Positions 13,241 to 24,200 of a stretch of 64,000 nt of DNA are shown here, piece after piece. Source of the stretch: Lumbricus rubellus. Lineage: Eukaryota > Annelida > Clitellata > Crassiclitellata > Lumbricidae. Each line of letters opens with the position of its first letter. Within the stretch, counting starts at the first letter, position 1. The stretch spans positions 30,300,599-30,364,598 of the forward strand of contig OX243820.1 of the NCBI GenBank assembly GCA_945859605.1. The letters run 5' to 3'. Both the position numbers and the translations under genes were made by a program. Below the pieces are notes generated by a model. It was not told the origin of the DNA, ran no database searches, and was given only the letters and a program-made list of their open reading frames with translations.

Positions 13241-14609
13241 TTTGGATTCGGCGCTACAAGATTAGACATCACTCATTTGTACGAAAGTAAGATAATGGTC
13301 GGACAGATGCTTCTTCTCGTAATATAAAATTATAACTTTTATAAGGTTGTTGGTTCTTCTCTGTGTGTAAAATAATGTGCTGCAATGTTCATCTCCGTAA
13401 TATCTTAGTGTCACATAAAATCGACATCGGAAGATAAGGTGACTTACCGGTTCTGCTAAAATCTGGTTGAAAGCGCAAATCAATAAATTATTATCCTTAA
13501 TTTGCTATCGCCAACATTCGACGGCAATGTCTATAATAGACATTGCCGTCGAATGTCAGTCGTTTGTAAGCAATCCTCAGAGTTAGTCCCAAGTGCTCTT
13601 ATGTCCTCATTCCTATAAATTTATCTATCCAGCAGTCTTGGTATTCCTTTGATTCTTTGCATGCGATGCATTGTGCGGGAATTGGTCAGTAGCCTACAAC
13701 TAATATTGCCTACGTGTGTTGAAATACAGACAAGACTAGTGCTCGTGCACTGGTAGTGCCAAACACCGAGACGCCCCAGCCTGGAGAAAGTTGACGACAA
13801 TCGCCTAGTCATGATAGCAATAATCAACCCTTGTTGCTAGTAACTTGCTACTAAGCTAAACCTGTGCATTTATGTAACCTGCCCTTATTAGTTTGATAGG
13901 TCTGTGTGTAACAACTAAACTTCTAGAAACGCCTTCAATCACAATAGCTTGGGTGTATCTCGAGCCAGCAACAGTTTACACCAACTGTCAAAGTTGCCAT
14001 GTTTAAAAAGCTTAAACTATATCTGCCAGTTTTTCGTTAATTCATTCATTAAATGAATTTGTATGATGTCTCTTAACCGGACCTACTCAGAGGCACTCCA
14101 AACTCGGCAAGAGGAGAGAGGAATGCCTGTGAAGGAATCATAGAAAGGGAGCCCTTTGTTTGAAAGTCACAAAAAACCAGAATACATTCTTCACGAAGTT
14201 GTTTCATCTCAACATTTTCAAAATAAGTGACGTGCTTTATAATTTTTATATCATACAATTAACAAAATATGAAATAGAGTTCTCAGGCCAAATGTCACCG
14301 CACCGATCAGCATTGGTCCCTTTTGCAAAACAAACACAGTGAAACGAAAAATGCTGCAATCAAACTGTGCAGGCTAATGACAAAATAAATATTTAAAAAA
14401 TCAAAAACTTGTTTCAGTTACGTTAAGAAATTATTCGACCTCATCATCAGGTAGTTTTTATACACGTTTTGAGAACTAAGGGAGTTTGCACACCTGCAAG
14501 TCAGTTTAAAGTTTCAGTCGTTCAAGTAAGGAAGAAGGCTACAGTCCACACAACATCAGATCTAGACGCTTTTTTCACCCTTAAAGTACATGACCAGACG
14601 ATAACACGG
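13241..14609. other. Intergenic, no gene seen
   Basis: Between MRPL52 and the zinc-finger gene I see no supported exon. The stretch holds a long perfect palindrome (13513-13556) and a reverse-oriented fragment of the dispersed GCGCTATATAAAT-type repeat near 14037-14150. The rightmost part should contain the 3' UTR of the zinc-finger gene. Confidence 0.5.
13513..13556. repeat. Perfect palindrome
   Basis: The arm ACATTCGACGGCAATGTCTA is followed by a two-base AT centre and its exact reverse complement, giving a hairpin of about 20 bp per arm with almost no loop. It contains no T-run or gene context pointing to a terminator. It is most likely a residual palindromic transposon end or a recent inverted duplication. 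Confidence 0.85.
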
Positions 14610-17600
14610 CTACGCACGTTTGTGCTCGGCACCAACGCTCGAGACCGGCTTATGCTCCTGTTGAGCCGATATGGCTGTCAGTATATGGTGCAGACCACCA
14701 GTCTCCACACGGTCGCTCGAAGCCGTCGTGTAAACCACGGTGGCTGGATCGTGGCACAACGACGACGATCCGTCGACCAATTGCAGACCGGATGCGGTCG
14801 TCATAGCAACCGTCGTCATAGCAACCGTCGGCTGCTGAAGAAAGACGTCACTGTTCAACTGGTTCATCGCGCTCTGGTACATGGCGCTACCATCGGACGT
14901 CTGACCAGAATGGTTCTGCTCGTTCATTATCACGTAGAATCCGTCGGACGATCGTGTCAGCTGCACGACCTGCTGACCACCGACGGTTTCTCCGCCGCCG
15001 CCTCCGCCGCGGAACACTCTACCGTCCAGGGTCGTCACGACGTTTTTCAGTTCCACCATTTCCGCGGTGGAGGAACCTCCTCCATCGACCTGCATCATCA
15101 CAGGTTCCAGGTAGGACTGCGAACCTAAATCTACAACGGTGTACGACTGCAGCTGCGTCGAGACATTCCCAACGGTGTTGTTGCCGAGTGTCTGAACGGA
15201 TAGTGTCTGGTGAGCGGTAGACACTGCGGTGCTGTCAGTATGATTACTGACGTCGACCATTTGGTTTTTGTCGGCACTGACGACGTCTGCCGGGTCGGAG
15301 GAGCTGACAACGACGTGAATCACGTTCTGCCCGACGTCGTCATCGTTGTTGATGAGATTGTTTCGGTGATCCTCTAAATGATTCAGCCAATGCTGTTTGT
15401 TGACGGTTTGATACTGGCAGCTGTCACACAAGTAAATCCCTTCGCATCCTGGATGCTTGTTCTTCAGATGTGTCTTCAGGGAGATCGCTTGTATGCACGA
15501 GTACGTGCAGTACAGACACTTGTACGGTTTTTCGCCGGTGTGTCGCATGCGATGACGTCTGAGAGTGTTGTGATCGCTTGCCATGTAGTTACACATGTCA
15601 CATCTGCTCAAAGAAAACAGAACAGAACACATGTAGTTACACATGTCACACCTGCTCAAAGAAAAGAAAACAGAACACATGTAGTTACACATGTCGCATC
15701 TGCTCAAAGAAAACAAAACAGAACACATGTAGTTACACATGTCGCATCTGCTCAAAGAAAACAAAACCGAACACTTCTGACAGAAAAATTTCACTATGAT
15801 ATGTTTCAGCACAACAAAAATTTGATCCAATACAGTGAGGCTGAGGAACTGGATCTAAAATTCAATTAATCTCTAGAATGAGATCATTTAACAAACTTTT
15901 TATATATTGAAAGCTTGTAATCAGCACTCCCTTTTGTTGACACCTTCACACCTACAATGTACAGCCAGTTCAGAAACTTCAAAACAAATTTCTGCGCCAA
16001 AAGGCTTTAAATATTGAATTTTTAAGCATTTATAACGGACAAGAGGCTTTTGAACACATAAATATTGTATTTTTAATTTAATTTATAAAGCGCCTTTAGG
16101 AAAGTGAACCGTTCAGAAGTGCCCCCAGTGCATAAGGTCCAGTGAGAAGAAGCAGCATTCGAGAAGAGAGAAGGAAGAGAAACAGACTGCCAGACAGAAC
16201 TGAAGAGCAAACAGAAGTGAAAAGCTTAACCCTTTAACGCTGAGAAGGTAGTAAAATGTATGTGAAATCCTATACCCTCCGGCACTAAAGGGTTAAGGAC
16301 CAATTGACATAATGGGCTTGTGCAGCGCATAAGCAACACGATAAAAGAAAATGGCCAACAGTCGCAGGTCGGGGAAAATTGAACATAATTCGATTACCTG
16401 TATGGCTTTTCCCCAGTATGTGTTCGCAAATGTAAGTCCAGCATTGCCTTTCTGGAACTTTCATGGCCGCAAGTGTTGCAGAGAAACGGTTTCCTTTTGT
16501 CATGAACTATCTAGACGAAAGAAAACAAGAATTAAAGTTTACAGTAGACTGCATTTTCTCACGCACAAGCACACGCATAACATCAAGGTCAAATAAATGC
16601 ATAACATCAAGGTCAAACAAATGCATAACATCAAGGTCAAACAAATGCATAACATCAAGGTCAAACAAATGCATAACATCAAGGTCAAACAAATGCATAA
16701 CATCAAGGTCAAACAAATGCATAACATCAAGGTCAAACAAATGCATAACATCAAGGTCAAACAAATGCATAACAACAAATTCAAATGCAAGAGGTCAAAT
16801 AAATGCCTATCATGCATTTCAAATTCCCCGCTGGCAATTCCCTACTTAAATAAGCCTTGAGTCTTGTGATCTAAAGGAGTCAAATGAGTCGGTAAACAGG
16901 AATCGATAATTAATTTGACATCGTTACCTCAACATGTTTCTTGAGACTTTTCTGGTTGGCAAAGATGCGTTTGCATATGTGACATTCCTTGTTTTTATCA
17001 CCACCACCAACCGACGTTTGTCCCGCTCCTCCTCCCCCTCCCCCTCTGCCGTCGAGATGCGTCAACTCGTGGTTCTTCAGCTGATTGCTCTGCTTGAAGC
17101 CCTTGCCGCAGCTGTGACAACAGAACGGTCGTGCGTCGCTGTGCGTCTCCTGGTGCAGCTCCAGTTTCTGCAGTGAGTCCGTCCGATAACGACACAGGCC
17201 CGGCCCAGCCGCAGCCTGGCACTTGAAGAGATCACAGTCGATGGTGTGCACCTTCCACAGGTGCATTCGAAGCGCCTTCCAGACGCCAAACGTCGTTGCG
17301 CACTCTGGACACGTGAACGTCACATACGATTCGTCATCGCCAGCGTGACACGTGACGTGATAGTCAAGACTCTGAGGTTTAAGAAACTTCGCCGAACACC
17401 CTTTCACTTCGCAACTCAGACCGAACGACTCGGCCGGTAGCTGTCGCTTTTTGTGCTTCCGCCGGCTGATGAAGTAGTCCTCCACAAGCGCTCGTGGAGG
17501 TCGGACCTTACGCTTGCTCTGTCCGCCGATCTCGGTGTTGTCCGCCCTCGCGATGCCCAGCATGTTCACGGCGTTTATCGCGGCCGAACTATCGGCGGGC

Positions 17601-18775
17601 TCCTCCTTGCTGACGACCATCACGTCCGAAACGACAGGCTGGTTCGAGTGTCTGTCCGCATCCACATTGATGACCTCCCCCGTCGGAACGACTTTCCGCT
17701 TCCTGCCCGGCTTCTTGTACATCTGCGCCTGGGTACCGATGCTCACCGTGTTCGGCGGCATCACCACTTCGTCGGACGCCTGCGTCGATGTAGTAAACGT
17801 GTCCATGTGCACCTGGTTCACGTGCTGCGTCGAGTCTTCGAGCGTCACAAATCCGATGTTACACTTCGAACAAACGAAATACTCGTTGTGGTTCGACTCA
17901 CCGCTCGCCCTTGCCGTATTCGACTCGCCCGGATCGATCCTAGTGACGTCGAGAGCGTGGATCATCGGATGCGAGCCGATCGACGACGGAGGACGAGACT
18001 CGAGTTCCGATCCGCAACTGACGACCGTCTCGAACAGTTTAACCGGCTTCACTCCGTCCGACCGCTCTCCCAAATCCGTCTGCGTACATTCAGCGGACGT
18101 GGAAGCGGAAGTGTCGGCCCAGGTCCTCGCAGGACCGCCCGTGTCCAGCGTAACGTCGTCCGGAACGGACAGCCAGACTTCGTTGCCGTTAATGGTGAAC
18201 CGCATTTCACGAAAGCAGTTCCTGCTGTTTTGAACGCTCGACTGCAGAACGTGCGACTGGAAATTGTTGTTCAACTGAACGTCTGCCGGTTCCTGCTGCG
18301 TATTCTCATTAGATGGCTCCACAACTACAAGACCACCGGCAGCCATGTTCAGTCTAGATGTTGCGGTGATAGACGTATCAGAGACGCTGCTCTTTACGTA
18401 AAACGATCCCTCCGTTCCATCAGCAAGCTGCATGGAAATCGACCTGGAAGGATCGATTCCCTGCAGACCAGTGACCGTAACGCCTGGAATAACATGTGAA
18501 ATGCCGTCCGAAGAAGATGCTGCTTCAACATTTGCCAACGTTCCTTGTTCTATTGTCTGCTTCAGAGAAGAACTTGAAGGATTTCCTGAAACAATAGAGA
18601 CCTCTTGAAAGTGCGAACGGAAGATGTGACCTGTCGCAGCGTCAGATCCGTCGAAGGTTAAGCTGCACAGCTTGCAACGATACGTGTAGATAACTTCGAC
18701 AAACTGACTTATATCGACCACAGAGTCGGTCACTGATTGTCCATCAGCGAGGTTACTAATGGTTACTGTTGCCAT
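14610..18775 (-). CDS. C2H2 zinc-finger protein
   Basis: Probable nuclear DNA-binding regulator. Three coding exons, 16928-18775, 16398-16510 and 14610-15603, join in phase to give 984 aa. Isolated fingers occur near residue 34 (YRCKLC...H...H) and near residue 300 (FVCSKC). Between them is a long low-complexity, acidic/Ser-Thr-rich region with basic patches such as GRKRK. A finger cluster starts at about residue 455 (CEVKGCSAKF, FTCPECATTF, FKCQ...CRY, FCCHSCGKGF) and is interrupted by a Gly-rich spacer. One finger is split by intron 1 (CHICKRIF...KKHVE|IVH). Exon 2 gives FLCNTCGHES...HLRTHTGEKPY, and exon 3 adds three more fingers followed by a Gln/Ser/Val-rich tail. I do not recognise a specific vertebrate orthologue. 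The exon 3 acceptor lies in a 48-bp tandem repeat (15582-15770) that repeats the acceptor four times. Confidence 0.9.
15582..15770 (-). repeat. 48-bp tandem repeat duplicating a splice acceptor
   Basis: Four copies of an exact 48-bp period, each holding a pyrimidine tract plus GAGCAG acceptor and the first codons of exon 3 of the zinc-finger gene. On the plus strand the acceptor boundaries are at 15603/15604, 15651/15652, 15699/15700 and 15747/15748. The unit is 16 codons, so use of an outer acceptor would add 16, 32 or 48 residues (CDMCNYMCSVLFSLSR per unit) without a frameshift. Confidence 0.9.
16230..16292. mobile_element. TTAA micro-MITE (copy 3)
   Basis: A 63-bp element with inverted ends, flanked by TTAA at 16226-16229 and 16293-16296, in intron 2 of the zinc-finger gene. 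It is the same family as 1307-1369 and 2296-2341, with more mismatches between the arms. Confidence 0.7.
16577..16775. repeat. 24-bp minisatellite, about 8 units
   Basis: Tandem copies of ATGCATAACATCAAGGTCAA plus ACAA, nearly identical, in intron 1 of the zinc-finger gene. The period is a multiple of three, so all six frames stay open (MHNIKVKQ, MHLFDLDV and others). These are not genes. Confidence 0.95.
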
Positions 18776-19232
18776 GGTGATGATGCAAGGCTATTGAAAG
18801 TCATGCTAGTGCCCTGACACAAAAAAAAACAAGACAAAACATTCACAAATCGTGCAAAGCAACAGACAAGTAATATTGTGCAACCATGACTTCTAAGAAA
18901 ACCAACATTCTCACTCATTCTTGCAGGACATCTTACTTCAATGTCTTTCAGCTCTAGAGAAAAAAGCCACTTGCATTAATAACGCCTGTATGAAAAAGTA
19001 GCACTTGTAGGCCACTGTAGACTGCATACAAAGGCACAAAATTTCAATGAAGTGTTGACGCTTATATTCTGCAAGCCTTGTGCATTGTCGATCTGGTAGG
19101 ATTTTACATGCATTAACAGTTTTTCCAATGACACGTTTCAGTGCACAAGAAAATTAAAAAGAAGTTTCTATGGCATTAAATTCAGGTTACACGTGAAAAC
19201 ATACGGTCGTGTCTATTAAGCCACGGTTAATG
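18776..19232. other. Upstream region of the zinc-finger gene
   Basis: This holds the presumed 5' UTR and promoter of the zinc-finger gene. I see no further coding exon and no clear core promoter element. Confidence 0.4.
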
Positions 19233-19241
19233 TTTGGAGAC

Positions 19242-19823
19242 GGTTAAACCGTAGTTTACGTTGATTAATTATTTTCACTTTACCCCACGTTGATAAATTA
19301 TTTGGCTATTGCTATTGATATACAAGTAATTTCTGGATCGCCAGGTTCAATCCAGCTTCCATTTCAACTATAAATATGCCTTTATCCAGCTTCCATTTCA
19401 GGTATAAAATGCCTTTATCCAGGTCCTACTTCTCAAGCGTTTTTCATCAATCCAGCTTCATTTTCAGCAGAATGACTACACTAACCCTAAAACTAACCCT
19501 AACCGACCCTCACGACGCCTAACCTGAGCCCTAACCGACCCTCATGCGTAAAATCCCGCTTCTATTTCGTCACTAAATATTTGTCATCGAATGTAAGAAA
19601 TTGGTTGTCGGATAAAAAAAGTACGGTTTTTTCGTCAATCCAGCTTCCATCTTTTCGCGTTTTCGGTTTATATTGCTACTTCCGGTTGCGAATGTTCAGA
19701 AATTGTAATAGCACGCTTTATGGCGCGTTATATTCGTGATTTTAGGCGTTTATTAATTAATCAACGTAAACTACGGGACATCGATAATGAAAATAATTAA
19801 TCAACGTAAACTACGGTTTAACC
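19242..19823. mobile_element. Mutator-like MITE with 9-bp TSD
   Basis: A 582-bp element with inverted ends beginning GGTTAAACCGTAGTTTACGT and an exact 9-bp target duplication TTTGGAGAC (19233-19241, 19824-19832). A 9-bp duplication is typical of MULEs. The right end carries two tandem copies of the subterminal motif AATCAACGTAAACTACGG. The interior holds several TCCAGCTTCCA-containing repeats and the telomere-like module at 19478-19550, inverted relative to the copy at 7918-8000. Confidence 0.8.
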
Positions 19824-19832
19824 TTTGGAGAC

Positions 19833-21168
19833 TGTACTGGAGGACCACCAGAGCGGTCCGCACGCTCTGGGCCACTATGGTAACAAGTGTCAAGCATGCA
19901 CTGTCCTAACAACTTCAAGCCATGCTACTAATCCCCATTCAAAAACTGGCATTTCGTTGGATTTTATTAGTCTTGAACGTAATATTATATTTAGAACAAT
20001 CAACACATCGGCCACCGACTTTGACATGGTGCAGAAACATGTTTTATCCACGACTCCATTTTGCCAAATGCATGACGACAAAATGTATTTGCTGAGCTCA
20101 ATACTGAACAAATAAAATTTACCTTCAAACTGGACTAATCTATATCATACTAGTAATCATTTGGCAGAGACAAGAGATCCAAATTTTACGTTCTAATAAT
20201 AATAAATTAAAGATAAATCTCAAACAGCATAGCTAGATTTGCAACGAAATATGGCGGCGCCTCTGATAGGCTGAAAATCACATTAGTGGAAACGTAAGTA
20301 AGTTAAACGCCAGAAAATTTGGAAATTATCAGTTCCTGAATTTCTTCAAAGTAGGCCGACATTTAAATGAGCCTTTTTACATAGGCCTACATAGTTATTC
20401 AAAAGCAAAATTGGTGGAGCAGATATGGTTCGGTTACAACCTTAAGGTCAGTGGGGGTGTATTGGTAGGCCCTACGTAGGCTATATTTGTGACGTAGCCT
20501 ACCCCAAACAGCGGTCATCGGCCTGAAATCATTTTTTTTATTTAAAGCAGGTTTTGAGAAGAGACTGCAAGACAGAAGTGTAGAGTGAACAGAAGGAGAA
20601 AGAGCATTCCAAAGAGAAGGACCAGTTGAGGCAAATGATAGACTGAGCCATAGCAAAGATATTAGTCTTTAGACTTGGCCATAGCAGTTCGTGTGTATGC
20701 GTGCATACGTGTGATGTGCTTGAACAATGGACAGTTTCTTTAGAACAGGTCAGGTTTTAACCTTTACTTCCCCAAGTAAACGAAAAAGTGAGCACTCTTT
20801 GACTTTGACAGAATTTTTTAAAGCTACTTCTGGACCCTAGATATAAGTAACGTAGTGTACAGGTTTTTTATATAGGTTTCAACCAAGGACAGGGTGCAAC
20901 CTTGCTCATTTTCCAGTGATTTGATTGGCTGTGATGCTTCACCATGTATGGATGTCAATCAGCGACGTCCATATCATAAACTGGACTTAATTTCTTGAAG
21001 GTGCACTATATAAATTCTTGAAATGAATAATCAAATTACTGAAATGACCACTGCACGACAGAACATTGCAACCAAGAATTCAAATGATTCTACATTTTAC
21101 AGTGTAGTAATGCCAGTCAAGTAGATCCTACACTAAGAAAATGAACGAGACTGATCAACATATAAACA
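19833..21168. other. Intergenic, no gene seen
   Basis: I see no supported exon between the Mutator-like MITE and the ZFYVE19 3' UTR. A fragment of a dispersed repeat, also seen at about 2050-2260 and 16090-16220, occupies about 20540-20660. Confidence 0.5.
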
Positions 21169-21174
21169 CTTTAT
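21169..21174 (-). promoter_or_regulatory. Polyadenylation signal of ZFYVE19
   Basis: A canonical AATAAA on the minus strand, about 50 bases beyond the ZFYVE19 stop codon at 21223-21225. Confidence 0.6.
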
Positions 21175-21222
21175 TGTTCGAGAGCAAGACAAAAGGAAAA
21201 CACAATTCATGAAGTTCGGTTA

Positions 21223-24200
21223 TCACTTTTTCTTATAAGGTATCGTCTTATGATCTTCTCTGTCATATCGGTCATGACCTTCCCTGTAACAAAAGAAAAA
21301 AGAACTGCTATAGGTGACGATGCATTTTTAACACAACTACACATACATCATTTGTTTCAGTTTTTTTTAAATCATATTATGTTTTGCACTAGGAAGGGGA
21401 TGGACTGGGAGCACCTCTGAGTAGATATCTGTTGAAGAATCGCTCTTTTAAAGAGTCGCTATATAAATTCTCGAAATGAAAGAATGAATGAATGCACTAT
21501 ATTTAAAATCTACATAACATTATTTCCTGTCCTAAAATTTATGGACTTCTTTATAGTTAAGAAGTCCAGGGTTAAAACACTTGCCAGGGCAGGAATTTGT
21601 GTCAACATTTCTGTCCGCTGCCCTCTGCTCAGTGCTCCCCTAGCTAACTCGGCAAAAATGAGTTTACACTGAATGCACACCGTCAGTGGGAGGATGAGAT
21701 GGCAAGGAAGAGGACTGGCCACCAATCTTCATATGCTGAGACTAAGAAAATGAAGTCGTTAACAATTCACACCCGTGAAACCCCGGGGCAATGCTCTTCC
21801 TGTCTTTGAAGATAAGATCTTGTGCTTTCTTTACAAATTACAAGTAAGTAAGTAAGGCAAAGCACAGGATCTTAGCTTCAATAAGAAGAAGAGGAGCATA
21901 GCCCTGGGGCATCATGAGTGTGAAGTGTTATACTTCAAATCCCCTTGGTATTATTCCTAAAATCTATTGTTCCTTAAATCTTCCTCAATAAAATGTCCCT
22001 GAAAATCTTGTATTACCCTCGGTACTCTACGAGGATCATTAATGAGAGACTCTCATTTTGACTGCTTGAAAGAAAGCAACATGCTCAACCACCTGTAGCA
22101 TCTTTGGCAGTAGAGATCATCATCGCATCCTCTGCAGCGAAGAACAGCATCGTTGTTGCAGATGCAGCACCATGGCAACTCGTCCGTTTCCATTGCGGAT
22201 TCGTCAGCGGGTTTCGGTGCCTGCAGCAAGACACACATGTATGCTCTTCTTGTTACTTTTTTACAAATGAGCAACACTTATCCACTTGCCTATTCTAACC
22301 TTTCCCAAACTTGCCTTTCCACTCTTTTTTGTATACTTACCTACTCCAACCTTTTGCAAATTCAAGATCTACATTGCTATTTTAACATTTAACCTATTCT
22401 AACCTTTTCCATACAAGTTTGCCTATTCCACTACCTTTTGCACTCTTGCCTATTCCAATTTTTTGCATACTTTTCTATTCTACATTGCTATTTTAACATT
22501 TAACCAGCTTTCCTATTCTAACCTTTTCCATACTTGCCTATTCCACTGCCTTTTGCATGCTTGCCTACTCCAATTTTTTGCATACTTTTCTATTCTATAT
22601 TTTAACATTTAGCCAACTTGCCTAGATCCTAATCTTTTACCAACTACCCACATACATGTACTTTATGAAATTTTGAAAACGCTAATGCAAGATGATGATT
22701 AGAAAAGTGTGCTGCACATGGTCAAGAGGGCATTAATCTGATTGTAAACGAAAGATTTTACCTGGCTAGATTTGGAATGACTCTGATCGTGCGAGTGGAA
22801 TCCTGCTTCTTCCAGGCGATTTTCTTCTAAGAGCTACAGCCACAGGTGTGCAATAAAGCCATACATACATTCCAGCTACGAATCGAAATACATTGCATTT
22901 GAAGTAAGTGTAAGAAGAATTCTACATGTATCATGGCATGACAAGATAACAAACGAAACTTCAAGAGAGAGGATGGAACAAGATATGGAAAATATCATCA
23001 GAAGGAGAAGATAGAAGTGGACGGGCATGTGTGGCATATGGATGAGGACAGAAGAGTCAAACAAGTGATGTCCTGGAATTCTGAAGGGAGAAGGAAGAAG
23101 TTGTGAAAGGAGGAGGCAGAGCAGCTGGCGATGGACAACGAGGAGAGGAGAAGATGTGTTGCCCAAAGTGCAGTCCTACACAGGAAGAATTACAAGAAAT
23201 ATCATTATTAATTATTATTATTGTTATTATTATGAAATTTGTAACTGATTAGAAGTCACACAGAAATCTTAATCTCTGGCAGAGTGTAGCTAAAGACTGG
23301 CCTAAGTGCATTATGGCAATATTGGTTGGACTTAGTTAAAAGGTTCAAATAGAAATTCTAACACCAAAACCAGCCTACCAAAGGTTTATTTTCAGGTCAT
23401 AGAGCCTGTCAGTCATATTCAAACACTCCAACGCTGTTGTTAGATTTCAAACGACAACAGCATAGTCGCATGGCACGCATTAAAACAATTAGTCCAATGT
23501 AATGCACTTTTAATGTTAAAATATCAAGACTGTATATAATACAAGACTGTCACTTGTGGTGGAGTCTTGTTTGAACATTTGATCAAGATTAACAAAATGT
23601 GAGAATGAGAGAATTTGCGAACAAACCTGCTGTATCAATCTTTTTGTTGCCTCCTCTTCATTCTCTTCGTCAGAGTCAGCTGCAGAATATCCTGCACAAA
23701 ATAAATAGTTGGATATTCAAATTAATCATAGTTGAGAGCAAATTGCAATAACTAAAATTGAGTGTCAGCATTTGAATTCACCACGTCTTTGCTAAACCTT
23801 AATGGATATTGAAATATGAACTCTTCATGTAGGAATCGTGAGCTAGTCATCACTCACAATTACTCATGCACTTCGGTGTGAAACTCCAATCCAGTGTCCG
23901 CGCGGTAGTCAGGAACGCCTTGGAGTAAAAATCTTGAATGGGCGCTATAACAAGTGCTCATACATGCATACATATGTGAGTAGACCAACAGTCATGATGG
24001 CTATTTTACGAAAAGTCTATAAGGAGAGAAAAACAGAAACCTTGAGCTTTGGTTTCGTTCGGGTCACTCCCAGCCGTAGCTTTTCTGTCGGCTTTCAGGC
24101 GCTGGACCCGATTCCACAACTCCTTGTCCTTGCTTAGGTCTTCCATCGCCTTCTTTGCATCCAGTTCCATCTCGGATGCAACCTCTCGCACCATTCGATC

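Noticed and set aside
16463..16860. Repeated MHNIKVKQ / MHLFDLDV frames
   Set aside because: Artefacts of the intronic 24-bp minisatellite.
17453..18499. A 348-codon plus-strand open frame, and another at 14469-15128
   Set aside because: Antisense shadows of the zinc-finger exons. The minus strand has the C2H2 motifs and consistent splicing; these frames show no recognisable domain.
19478..19550. Interstitial telomere
   Set aside because: The CCCTAA units are interrupted by CGACCCTCACGA, and the block is confined within a TIR/TSD-bounded MITE. It is not a telomeric fusion scar.
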